This document shows positions 9,950-19,996 of a DNA stretch of 64,000 bases, one piece after another. The position numbers and the translations under genes were made by a program. The notes beneath the pieces are model-generated. The model did no database searches. It was not told where the DNA came from and was given only the letters and a program-made list of their open reading frames with translations. The stretch is from Beaufortia kweichowensis (Eukaryota; Chordata; Actinopteri; Cypriniformes; Gastromyzontidae), in contig CM032798.1 in assembly GCA_019155185.1 (NCBI GenBank), forward strand, positions 4,725,501 through 4,789,500, in the 5' to 3' direction. Position 1 is the first letter of the stretch, and each line of letters opens with the position of its first letter.

Positions 9950-11580
9950 AAGCTGTTTTGTTTCATTATTTTTTTAGATTATTTTTAAATGTGATTTTTT
10001 TGAGTTTTTTGTTCTTTCATAGTTGTTCTCAAAAGACTAAAAGACTAGTAACTATTGAAGATCTTGACAAGACCTTCAACTAACTATTTATAATCGTCTT
10101 TATAATATTGCTCTTATAATCTGTCACAATTACACTTTTCCAAATATTATTCTTGCCTTTCTTTGTGATCTTATTTCTTTATCCACCTTTCAATCAACAT
10201 AAAATGTGATATGCATATGCATTACTTGGCATTTGCTAAATTTTCAGATATCATAAAGCTGTTACAAAGTGTAAACATTTTCTCCCATTACATAAATGAA
10301 GTAAAAAAGAAATTAACTTTTGCAACCATGGTAAGTAAACTAGCACATCTGTGTTGGTGGAAGGTAGTTTTGTGTTTCACCAGTAGTCATCCTAAAACCG
10401 TTAAATAAATTGATTATTTAAGTTTATTTAAGCAGGCAGTATCCGAAATACTTGAATAAAAGGGATGATTTTTTTGGAGCAAATTTGTGTTTATTTATAA
10501 CATTGTTCATTTAACATGGATTATTTTTGACATAACTTATTCTTTAGCTCTATAGCAGGTGTCATGTGTGTCATTGAATAAACATAGCAAGTAGTGTTTT
10601 ATTTAATATCCAAAAGTGAACAAGAAATCTGTAAAGGGTAAACTGTAAGAAATATTTGTATACTAACAGTGGTTTGTAACGGTTGTATTATTATTTTATG
10701 GACCTTTATCTCTTTTCAGGTCAGTTTTGGTGGTCGTTTGAGCAGCACAACATTTGATCCATCTGTTTCAGAGGCAAGTCATTTGATCAAAAATGTACTA
10801 TTGCATGTCAGCAAAATTACTCGCATGAATACTGTTAGGGAAATTTGTTCTTGTAACTTTACAGACATGCACACAGACAGACAGTGAATTTGAGGTATGT
10901 TCAGTGGAGAGATATATTGTTCTGGATTCTTCTTTTGGGTTGTTTAAATAAACCTGTTTTTAAGCATCTTGCATTGGGTGGCATCTGTTTTTGATTCGTT
11001 TGTATCAGTAGGTGGTGATGTGGTAGGTGGGGTAGGGAGTAACAAAGGCACACATGTATTTGACATCACTTTATAAGGATTGTGATATTCTTGTAGAATA
11101 ATTTAAATTCATTTCCTTTGCAGTGAAGAAATGTTGGTTCATTGTTTAAATGTTTGAGCTCGGAAGGTTACAGGTGCTGAAGCGAAAAGTGTTACAAGCA
11201 TATCTGATCTCCCCTACATGAGAATGAAGAACCACCGATTCAGAAGCTGTCAAATGCTTTTATTTCTGTCTCCAACTTAGCTGAGTATTACTTACCTCAA
11301 GACTTTAAATTGGATATGGAGTTTAAACAGACCCATGTGTGTAAGAGGTAATCAGAGGAAACATTTTCTTTTATAACTTTTTCTTTTATAACCATAACTT
11401 TTATGTGTTTTGATTGTAGGATATTATTCTGCTAAAAATGCTGGGCTTTACACTGTCTTTGCAGTATCTTTTGTTAAACACCACAATAGTTTATTGTCCC
11501 ACACTGGCTGACATACAAAGTTTGGATAGAAAAATAACATCAGTGATATGGGCTTTAAAAATAACATTAAAAATAACTTT
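9950..11580 (+). repeat. 3' flank of unit A (segmental duplicate of 14395-17105)
   Basis: Nearly identical to the flank of copy B, except that about 1.1 kb present in B (about 14945-16045) is missing here near 10490-10510. It holds two open stretches also seen in B: 10669-10887 (after a 'tctcttttcag' acceptor-like site) and about 11211-11349, which encodes ENEEPPIQKLSNAFISVSNL and about 20 further codons before a gtaatc donor-like site. No complete gene is evident. Confidence 0.8.
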
Positions 11581-11582
11581 AC

Positions 11583-11778
11583 CTTATGGGGCAGTTGTAG
11601 CCTAGTGGTTAGAGAGTTGGACTTACAACCAGAGATTTGCTGGTTTGATTCTCACTACCAGCAGGAAAAAACTGAGGTGCTCTTGAGCAAGACACTGCAC
11701 CCCTAATCGCTCCCAGTGTGCCACTGGTAAAGTTGTAAGTCGCTTTGGATAAAAGCGTCAGGTAAATGTAAGTGTTTT
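11583..11778 (+). mobile_element. tRNA-derived SINE
   Basis: The head contains an A box (tagcctagtggttagag) and a B box (ggtttgattctc). The body includes 'gctcttgagcaagacactgcacccc' and the tail is 'gtaagtcgctttggataaaagcgtcaggtaaatg'. It is absent at the equivalent place in unit B (about 17100), so its insertion or loss post-dates the duplication. Confidence 0.85.
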
Positions 11779-12029
11779 AATAAATGTGTTCTAAAATATG
11801 TTAACAACAAAAGTCAGGGGTAATTATACAATATACAATTAAATAAATAAAATAAGTTTTTTGTATGTTTGTACATTATAACAATTCATAGACATTGTAT
11901 ATACTTGCCTTATTAATGCACTTATTTAGTACTAAGTACCAGAATTGCAGTTCATTCTAAGTAAGTCACTGAATGAATGTTAGGGCACAATTTCACATTT
12001 TGAAAAAACAATACAAATACAAAAAAGAC

Positions 12030-12928
12030 ACATATACGCACATACTGCACTTTAAATGTGGTCCAAAAACAAAGCTGATGATAAGGATATGTTTCTTGGG
12101 ACCAATGTTAAACATTTCTGGTTAAATGTAATTAGCTACCAATCATGCCGTACACAACCTGAACCGAAAGGTGGCGCACATCTACTGCGTTGTCGTATCT
12201 GTTGCAGTACATCAAGAGGACGATTGAATTATTTTACATATAAACGTCTTAGACTGTAAATTCACTGCCGTCCAAGTAACATGGTAATAACAGTGGCATC
12301 CAATAGTTTTCACTGGCATAAAATAACATATTGATAACAACGATTTAACACAAACTTGCTGCAAATCCGTTTGTTGTGTGATTTCATGCCGTCTCTGCGC
12401 ATACTTGGATTAACATTACCAATTATTTTATAAACAGTGGGTGAGTATATCACTACGTATATTTGATCCTTTTTATTCACATTATAACAGCTCATCCGCT
12501 GTATTTATGAGCACCAGACCGTCACCACATATACAGAGATAGATGGGAGGATTAAATATAAATAAAACAGAATAGCAGACTTCATGCTAGAGTGCATCCA
12601 CAGCGGCGACAAAACAGAACAAGACGAACAAAAAATGTTTGACGTAAAAATGAAAGACGATACATGTTCTGGCACGTCCCTGTCTCCGCCCACACACGAC
12701 GTCACTATGTGCGTCATATTGTCACAGTGTGGCCGTCTATAAAGAGCGGCTGTTTCAGCTCGTGACTTTGTGCTGCCTCAGCGTTTAAGAAGCATCAGTT
12801 CTAATCACCTGTTAGACTATCTACTATTACTGTTTGACGACTTCAAATCTTATAGTATTAGTTTACTGGCTAACATAACAATTAGAACTGTGATCTGTTA
12901 TATATTTATTCACACACTGACCTGAAGA
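12030..12928 (+). repeat. 5' flank of unit B (duplicate of 17685-18599)
   Basis: Almost identical to the sequence upstream of copy C. It includes the promoter and 5' UTR; copy C has a short insertion of about 20 bp near 18414. The antisense and sense ORFs of 60-80 residues here occur in both duplicates only because the DNA is duplicated. About 340 bp present at 17330-17670 in unit C is missing here. Confidence 0.85.
12698..12744 (+). promoter_or_regulatory. Copy B promoter: CRE (GACGTCAC) and TATA box
   Basis: GACGTCAC at 12698-12705 and GCGTCAT at 12711-12717 precede TATAAAG at 12738-12744, which would place transcription start near 12768 and give a 5' UTR of about 160 nt before ATG 12929. 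Confidence 0.65.
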
Positions 12929-14056
12929 ATGGCAGGTTCGTCAACAATACCTCAGAACAGTTTAGGGGGATTCTTTTTAAGTGATCTCCACCCACTGGTA
13001 AGTGATCTCATGTTGTTCGACACATTTTCTCCATTCGGTACTGTCCGCTCGGCGCAGGTGTTTAAAGACCCCGGGACCGGTCGCTCTCTCGGTACCGGTT
13101 ACGTGCAGTTTTTAAACGAAGCGCGAGCGCAGGCAGCCATGGACCGTTTAATGTTTAAGCGCTTCTTTGGTACGCCGATGAGAATTACGTGGTACCAACT
13201 CGATCTCAGCCACAGCGACCTGTGTATTAAAAACCTGACCGTGGACGAAGAAGATAATTCCCTAAATATAATCTTTTCTGCCTTTGGGGAAATAGTGTCC
13301 TGCCAAGTGACCAGTGACCCCTCTGGCTTAAAGCACTATGGATTTGTACACTTTAAATCTGTGACAGCAGGGAAAATTGCGATTAGATGTCTGGATGGAA
13401 CTGCGATAAACGGCAAAAAAGTTACTGTCGTACTTTATAAGAGCTACGGTGAATGTCAGACCACAGAGAATATAAAGACATCAGAAATTCAACCTGTTCT
13501 TCAGGCCGAATCTGAACAGACTAAATCTGAACAGATTGAATCTGTACAGACTAAATCTGAACAGACTAAATCTGAACAGGCTAAGTCTGAACAGCCTGAA
13601 TCTGTTGTGAAGGATGTCACTGGTAAGGCGAAACAAATTATATGCCACCAATCCAACTGCCACCAATATGACACCAAGAAGAAAGAGCAAAAATCAGCTG
13701 AGACTGTGCCTCCCGCTAAGCTTGGTTCATTGCACAACAGTGCCCCTGCCAACCAGCTTTCACCGATCCAGCCCAGCACTTCTCAAGATGTGAAGGATGT
13801 CAACCAGTGCTTAAAACAAATTATATGCCACCAATATGACAGCAAGAAGAAAGAGGAAAAAGCAGCTGAGACTGTGCCTCTCGTTAAGCTTCGTTCATTG
13901 CACAACAGTGCCCCTGCCAACCAGCTTTCACCGATCCAGCCCAGCACTTCTCAAGATGTGAAGGATGTCACTGATACGCCGAAACAAATTATATGCCACC
14001 AATCCAACTGCCACCAAAATGCCACCAAGAAGGAAGATCATAATACACGAAAATAA
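12929..14056 (+). CDS. Two-RRM PABP-like protein, copy B (anchor lost)
   Basis: Encodes 375 residues. RRM1 is at about 13-90 (RNP1 GRSLGTGYVQF 51-61) and RRM2 at about 97-171 (RNP1 LKHYGFVHF). Six pentapeptide repeats (SEQTK/SEQIE type, 195-224) and two of the 56-residue units seen in copy A follow. The first unit is preceded by an extra ICHQSNCHQYD block. Translation stops at TAA 14054-14056. The DNA beyond still matches copy A's C-terminal region up to about 14213, but several 1-3 base indels break the frame, so the tail anchor is not encoded. The product, if made, would be soluble. It is intronless like its sisters. This could be a decaying copy or one that has lost membrane attachment. 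Confidence 0.75.
   Translation: MAGSSTIPQNSLGGFFLSDLHPLVSDLMLFDTFSPFGTVRSAQVFKDPGTGRSLGTGYVQFLNEARAQAAMDRLMFKRFFGTPMRITWYQLDLSHSDLCIKNLTVDEEDNSLNIIFSAFGEIVSCQVTSDPSGLKHYGFVHFKSVTAGKIAIRCLDGTAINGKKVTVVLYKSYGECQTTENIKTSEIQPVLQAESEQTKSEQIESVQTKSEQTKSEQAKSEQPESVVKDVTGKAKQIICHQSNCHQYDTKKKEQKSAETVPPAKLGSLHNSAPANQLSPIQPSTSQDVKDVNQCLKQIICHQYDSKKKEEKAAETVPLVKLRSLHNSAPANQLSPIQPSTSQDVKDVTDTPKQIICHQSNCHQNATKKEDHNTRK
13511..13600 (+). repeat. 15-bp coding repeat in copy B, 6 units
   Basis: Consensus 'tctgaacagactaaa', encoding SEQTK/SEQIE/SEQAK. The same array, doubled in length, is in copy C; copy A lacks it. Confidence 0.9.
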
Positions 14057-14213
14057 TTCCAGTGAAAGCCAGATGCCGAAAAAGTCACAGCCATCATTGT
14101 GGGAAAACGATAAAACTGGTGTGGCATCAAATCAGTTGTGTCCAACCCTGTGACCTGGTACATACTTGAAGGTACTATAATACTAGTGAAGACCGTCATA
14201 AAACCGGTGATCC
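14057..14213 (+). pseudogene. Broken anchor region of copy B
   Basis: Homologous to 9490-9636 of copy A (accgtcataaa, tggtacatacttg, actataatactagtgaag). Indels such as 'gatcataatacacg' for 'gatctatacacgg' and an added 'gaa' in 'cttgaaggt' put it out of frame. The A-rich 3' repeats follow at about 14220-14325. Confidence 0.75.
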
Positions 14214-14394
14214 TCTTCTGAAACAAAGAAAAAAATGCTTAAAACTGGGGCAACAAAGAAAAAAAACATAAAACCAGTGCAACAAAGAAAAAAACATAAA
14301 ACCAGTGCAAGAAAGAAAAAAAGTGCTTAAAACACAACATACACATGCAAGACTAAATAAACCAAACATATCAATAAAATAAACATAATCAAAA

Positions 14395-17105
14395 AACTAA
14401 GCTGTTTTGTTTCATTATTTTTTTAGATTATTTTTAAATGTGATTTTTGAGTTTTTTGTTCTTTCATAGTTGTTCTCAAAAGACTAAAAGACTAGTAACT
14501 ATTGAAGATCTTGACAAGACCTTCAACTAACTATTTATAATCGTCTTTATAATATTGCTTTTATAATCTGTCACAATTACACTTTTCCAAATATTATTCT
14601 TGCCTTTCTTTGTGATCTTATTTCTTTATCCACCTTTCAATCAACATAAAATGTGCATATGCATTACTTGGCATTTGCTAAATTTTCAGATATCATAAAG
14701 CTGTTACAAAGTGTAAACATTTTCTCCCATTACATAAATGAAGTAAAAAAGAAATTGACTTGTAAAACTTTTGCAACCATGGTAAGTAAACTAGCACATC
14801 TGTGTTGGTGGAAGGTAGTTTTGTGTTTCACCAGTAGGTGTCATCCTAAAACCGTTAAATAAATTGATTATTTAAGTTTATTTAAGCAGGCAGTATCCGA
14901 AATACTTGAATAAAAGGGATGATTTTTTTTGCAGCAAATTTGTGTTTACAATGTATATGTAAATGTATTATGGTTTTTGTATGGCTCTTGTTTAATTAAA
15001 GAATTAAAAGTAATATGTAATGCAGTGAAAGCTTTTGCAGAATCCAATAATTTGGAAAATGAGACATGGATAAATTAAATGCAAGCGATATGTGCGCGCT
15101 GATAATATGAAGTTCCATCGTAATGCATTGTGGGACATATTTGTACCTAAAGTGTAAATACGAAGCCGACTCGCTCCTTGGTCAAAATCGAGGGAACGAG
15201 GATCTATCCACGTAAACTTCCCTCGTCCACTTGAATGCACTTCAACATGGCGGCAGGACTCCCCAAAGGCAGTTATGTCACATTCCTTAGCAGCTGAAGG
15301 GTTGCTATATCGTGTGGAGAAGCGTAGTCTTTCTTAACAGCCTGGGCCCAGTGGCAGGATCCAGAGGTCACACAGCTCTGCTGCCAGCTGGTTGAACTCA
15401 GACTGCAGTGTTTTTTCGAGGTGTCTGTCCTGACATGGAGGGAACCAGCCTCACCCTCTCCTCCTCCAGCAGAACCCGCCAGCATATGGCAGGTAAGATG
15501 TTGGCTCTAAACATACCTTATTAGTAAAAGTAAAAAGAAAACATTAATTTATATGATAATGATATTTCTAGGAGGACTTTCCGGAGCCCACTGATTCGCA
15601 GGGGAGAGTGAAGGAACTGGTTGAGCAGTTCATACATGTACCCGACCCTGTCCTGATGTCTCCCTTTTTTAAGTAAGTCATCACAGACCTTCAATTCATT
15701 TATTGTAATAACAAAACACAGTAATCAGATACATAATTGTTAGACAGCTGAGTTTGCGCAGGCCTCTTCCTCGCTGACCCACTGCAGCTATCCTCCTCAT
15801 TCATTTCATTATGCTAAACTCAGATGTAATGTTATTGTTGTATTACTAGCAGTGATGATTGATTAGAATAATGATTGTTTATTTACAGGTTTTCCAGCAC
15901 TCAATCCAAAACATGTCTAGCCAAACTTATTTTACCTAAGAAGCTGAACTAACTTAAAATATGGAAAATCAGTTCTGTACATGATCTGTACATATAACAG
16001 GCACTTCTTCAAATATGGATTGTATCCAACTGCAGCAGTTACTTTTAAGACATTTAACATGGATTATTTTTGACATAACTTATTCTTTAGCTCTATAGCA
16101 GGTGTCATGTGTGTCATTGAATAAACATAGCAAGTAGTGTTTTATTTAATATCCAAAAGTGAACAAGAAATCTGTAAAGGGTAAACTGTAAGAAATATTT
16201 GTATACTAACAGTGGTTTGTAACGGTTGTATTATTATTTTATGGACCTTTATCTCTTTTCAGGTCAGTTTTGGTGGTCGTTTGAGCAGCACAACATTTGA
16301 TCCATCTGTTTCAGATGCAAGTCATTTGATCAAAAATATACTATTGCATGTCAACAAAATTACCCGCATGAATACTGTTAGGGAAATTTGTTCTTGTAAC
16401 TTTACAGACATGCACACAGACAGACAGTGAATTTGAGGTATGTTCAGTGGAGAGATATATTGTTCTGGATTCTTCTTTTGGGTTGTTTAAATAAACCTGT
16501 TTTTAAGCGTCTTGCATTGGGTGGCATCTGTTTTTGATTCGTTTGTATCAGTAGGTGGTGATGTGGTAGGTGGGGTAGGGAGTAACAAAGGCACACATGT
16601 ATTTGACATCACTTTATAAGGATTGTGATATTCTTGTAGAATAATTTAAATTCATTTCCTTTGCAGTGAAGAAATGTTGGTTCATTGTTTAAATGTTTGA
16701 GCTCGGAAGGTTACAGGTGCTGAAGCGAAAAGTGTTACAAGCATATCTGATCTCCCCTACATGAGAATGAAGAACCACCGATTCAGAAGCTGTCAAATGC
16801 TTTTATTTCTGTCTCCAACTTAGCTGAGTATTACTTACCTCAAGACTTTAAATTGGATATGGAGTTTAAACAGACCCATGTGTGTAAGAGGTAATCAGAG
16901 GAAACATTTTCTTTTATAACTTTTTCTTTTATAACCATAACTTTTATGTGTTTTGATTGTAAGATATTATTCTGCTAAAAATGCTGGGCTTTACACTGTC
17001 TTTGCAGTATCTTTTGTTAAACACCACAATAGTTTATTGTCCCACACTGGCTGACATACAAAGTTTGGATAGAAAAATAACATCAGTGATATGGGCTTTA
17101 ACCAA
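14395..17105 (+). repeat. 3' flank of unit B
   Basis: Duplicate of unit A's 3' flank (9950-11580) but longer. It includes about 14945-16045, which unit A lacks and whose first part is also recognisable in the older remnant at 6540-6680. The shared parts are 14395-14940 and about 16045-17105. Confidence 0.8.
15341..15952 (+). pseudogene. Unidentified three-exon gene fragment in unit B flank
   Basis: I do not recognise this gene. Three exons join in frame: 15341-15492 (acceptor tttcttaacag, donor gtaagatg), 15572-15672 (acceptor atatttctag, donor gtaagtca) and 15889-15952 (acceptor gtttatttacag), ending at TAA. They encode about 104 residues, including LVELRLQCFFEVSVLTW, a Pro-rich stretch, EDFPEPTDSQGRVKELVEQF and VPDPVLMSPFF. 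Upstream, a Kozak-like 'aacatggcggc' at 15244-15254 opens a frame that closes after 16 codons and does not join cleanly, so the 5' end looks broken. Copy A has lost the segment by deletion. It may be a truncated gene carried along by the duplication; a live short gene is possible. Confidence 0.45.
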
Positions 17106-17329
17106 GATAATGTTATTTTTAATAAATGTGTTCTAAAATATGTTAACAACAAAAGTCAGGGGCAATGATACAATATACAATCAAATAAATAAAATATATA
17201 CATACTTGCCTTATTAATGCACTTATTTAGTACTAAGTACCATAATTGCAGTTCATTCTCAGTAAGACACTGAATGAATGTTAGGGCACAATTTCACATT
17301 TTGAAAAAAAACAACAATACAAACTACCA

Positions 17330-17680
17330 AAATGTTTTGGAGGCACATTAGTTTGATGATGAACATCAGGTTGTAGGCTCAAAGCATGAACACTGCTCAT
17401 AAATGTTGTTTAGAGGTTATGTAAAGGTTATCAGAAGATCTGGTAGAGGGTTAATGATTACTAGTGATTATGTTCTTATACTATAGATATGTTCAACTTT
17501 GTTTCGTTGGCCTGGACACAGCAGATGCAAAAAAGTCAATGGCACACAAACTGTAGTTAGTGTAGTTTTGTCAAAAAGACAAGTCTGATATTTGCATGTT
17601 GTGTAGTGGTAAAACTATCAATCTTACAGATGAACTATAATAATACTAAAAAAAAAATTATGCAAATGTCCAAAAAAAAG
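17330..17680. other. Sequence unique to unit C upstream
   Basis: About 340 bp between blocks shared with unit B ('cacattttgaaaaaa' and 'gatacatatacgca'). It has no ORF or recognisable repeat. It is either an insertion in C or a deletion in B. Confidence 0.5.
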
Positions 17681-18347
17681 ATACATATACGCATATACTG
17701 CACTTTAATTGTGGTCCAAAAACAAAGCTGATGATAAGGATATGTTTCTTGGGACCAATGTTAAAATTGCTGATTAAATGTAATTAGCTACCAATCATGC
17801 CGTACACAACCTGAACCGAAAGGTGGCGCACATCTACTGCGTTGTCATATCTGTTGCAGTACATCAAGAGGACGATTGAATTATTTTACATATAAACGTC
17901 TTAGACTGTAAATTTATTGCCGTCCAAGTAACATGGTAATAACAGTGGCATCCAATAGTTTTCACTGGCATAAAATAACATATTGATAACAACGATTTAA
18001 CACAAACTTGCTGCAAATCCGTTTGTTGTGTGATTTCATGCCGTCTCTGCGCATACTTGGATTAACTTTACCAATTATTTTATAAACAGTGGGTGAGTAT
18101 ATCACTACGTATATTTGATCCTTTTTATTCACATAACAGCTCATCCGCTGTATTTATGAGCACCAGACCGTCACCACGTATACAGAGATAGATGGGAGGA
18201 TTAAATATAAATAAACACACAATAGCAGACTTCATGCTAGAGTGCATCCACAGCGGTGACAAAACAGAACAAGACGAACAAAAAATGTTTGACGTAAAAA
18301 TAAAAGACGATACATGTTCTGGCATGTCCCTGTCTCCGCCCACACAC

Positions 18348-18394
18348 GACGTCACTATGTGCGTCATATTGTCACAGTGTGGCCGTCTATAAAG
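18348..18394 (+). promoter_or_regulatory. Copy C promoter: CRE and TATA box
   Basis: GACGTCAC 18348-18355, GCGTCAT 18361-18367 and TATAAAG 18388-18394, as in copy B. Confidence 0.65.
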
Positions 18395-18599
18395 AGCGGC
18401 TGTTTCAGCTCGTTATCAGTTCATCTCGATATCTGACTTTGTGCTGCCTCAGCGTTTAAGAAGCATCAGTTCTAATCACCTGTTAGACTATCTACTATTA
18501 CTGTTTGACGACTTCAAATCTTATAGTATTAGTTTACTGGCTAACATAACAATTAGAACTGTGATCTGTTATATATTTATAAACACACCGACCTGAAGA

Positions 18600-19958
18600 A
18601 TGGCAGGTTCGTCAACAATACCTCAGAACAGTTTAGGGAGTTTGTTTTTAAGTGATCTCCATCCATTGGTAAGTGATCTCATGTTGTTCGACACATTTTC
18701 TCCATTCGGTACTGTCCGCTCGGCGCAGGTGTTTAAAGACCCCGCGACCGGTCGCTCTCTCGGTATCGGTTACGTGCAGTTTTCAAACGAAGCGCGAGCG
18801 GAGGCAGCCATGGACCGTTTAATGTTTAAGCGCTTCTTTGGTACGCCGATGCGAATTATGTGGTACCAACTCCAGAGCAGCCACAGCGACCTGTATATTA
18901 AAAACCTGGCCGTGGACGTAGATCGTACTACCGTACGTATGATCTTTTCTGAATTTGGGGAAATAGTGTCCTGTCAAGTGGCCAGTGACCCCTCTGGCTT
19001 AAAGAACTATGGGTTTGTACACTTTAAATCTACGACAGCAGCGAAAAATGCAATTAGATATGTGGATGGAATAGACATAAAAGGTAAAAAAGTTTCTGTC
19101 ACACTTTATAAGAGCTACGCTGAATGTCAGACCACACAGAAGATCAAGACACCAGAAATTCAACCTGTTCTTCAGGCCGAATCTGAACAGACTGAATCTG
19201 AACAGATTGAATCTGAACAGGCTAAATCTGAACCGATTGAATCTGAACCGATTGAATCTGAACCGATTGAATCTGAACAGACTAAATCTGAACAGACTGA
19301 ATCTGAACAGATTGAATCTGAACAGGCTAAATCTGAACAGACTGGATCTGAACAGATTGAATCTCCTCCAAGATCACATTTCTGGAATCTACCATACTAC
19401 TTCATCTGCCAACAGATCATCAAATTAGTTGTTCTGTTATTATTTTCCTATTTTATCATCAGTATCACCTTTGTAGGTTACATAACTACTTCAGATTCTT
19501 TGGATGCGAATCCTGGCACTTTGACCACAAACTGGAATGGATTGGATTGGAAGCCGGTTAATCTGACCGCTCGGCCTGTTGTGACTGATCTGAGCTCCAC
19601 CCGTGCCCAAATGGTTGGACAGGCCCCAGAATTTATCTGTCCAAGCACAATCTTACATTTCCAGATCTCTGAGGATGACATGCGTCTGTTCATCAGGTGC
19701 CTACAACTTACCAGTCAACTGGATGTAATGGAATTGCTTCATAAGCGAGCGTATGCCCTTCAGCCCAGTCCATGGGGAGATGTACCTGAACCGCAGGAGC
19801 TGGAGCATAGGAGCTTAATCCTGTCTTCTCGACAACCTGGGCAATGTTTGGCCATCCAAACAGTGTCACATAAATCATTGTGGGGAACAAAGGAAATTGC
19901 TTTTGCAGTAGTTGTGGGCGGCTCTGTGACCTGGTACGTCGTTAATAACTGTGTTTAA
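18600..19958 (+). CDS. Membrane-linked two-RRM PABP-like protein, copy C
   Basis: Encodes 452 residues in one exon and is the only cluster member with a full, undisturbed frame. RRM1 is at about 13-90 (RNP2 LFLSDL, RNP1 GRSLGIGYVQF) and RRM2 at about 97-171 (RNP2 LYIKNL, RNP1 LKNYGFVHF), both PABPC-like. Twelve acidic pentapeptide repeats (SEQTE, SEPIE; 195-254) are followed by a strongly hydrophobic segment at about 271-294 (LVVLLLFSYFIISITFVGYI). About 140 further residues have no family I recognise. They contain one glycosylation-type sequon (NLT, about 321) and few cysteines. The protein ends in a second hydrophobic stretch, AFAVVVGGSVTWYVV, whose VTWY matches the anchor of copy A. It lacks the 56-residue units. 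Localisation to the ER or another internal membrane, with RRMs in the cytosol, is inferred from the layout. Confidence 0.8.
   Translation: MAGSSTIPQNSLGSLFLSDLHPLVSDLMLFDTFSPFGTVRSAQVFKDPATGRSLGIGYVQFSNEARAEAAMDRLMFKRFFGTPMRIMWYQLQSSHSDLYIKNLAVDVDRTTVRMIFSEFGEIVSCQVASDPSGLKNYGFVHFKSTTAAKNAIRYVDGIDIKGKKVSVTLYKSYAECQTTQKIKTPEIQPVLQAESEQTESEQIESEQAKSEPIESEPIESEPIESEQTKSEQTESEQIESEQAKSEQTGSEQIESPPRSHFWNLPYYFICQQIIKLVVLLLFSYFIISITFVGYITTSDSLDANPGTLTTNWNGLDWKPVNLTARPVVTDLSSTRAQMVGQAPEFICPSTILHFQISEDDMRLFIRCLQLTSQLDVMELLHKRAYALQPSPWGDVPEPQELEHRSLILSSRQPGQCLAIQTVSHKSLWGTKEIAFAVVVGGSVTWYVVNNCV
19182..19361 (+). repeat. 15-bp coding repeat in copy C, 12 units
   Basis: Twelve contiguous pentapeptide codon blocks (SEQTE, SEQIE, SEQAK, SEPIE x3, and so on). 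An antisense and a shifted sense ORF over the same DNA are by-products. Confidence 0.95.
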
Positions 19959-19996
19959 CGTGACTTTACATGACATCAACGTGAACACCACACAAA

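Noticed and set aside
10211..10887. Small ORFs in the 3' flank of units A and B as genes
   Set aside because: Conserved between copies only because the DNA is recently duplicated; no domain or proper start context.
13481..13779. Minus-strand ORFs over the copy B repeats
   Set aside because: Shadows of the pentapeptide and 56-residue repeats on the coding strand.
19207..19428. Shifted-frame ORF of repeated LNRLN
   Set aside because: A 15-bp repeat stays open in several frames; the RRM frame is the supported one.
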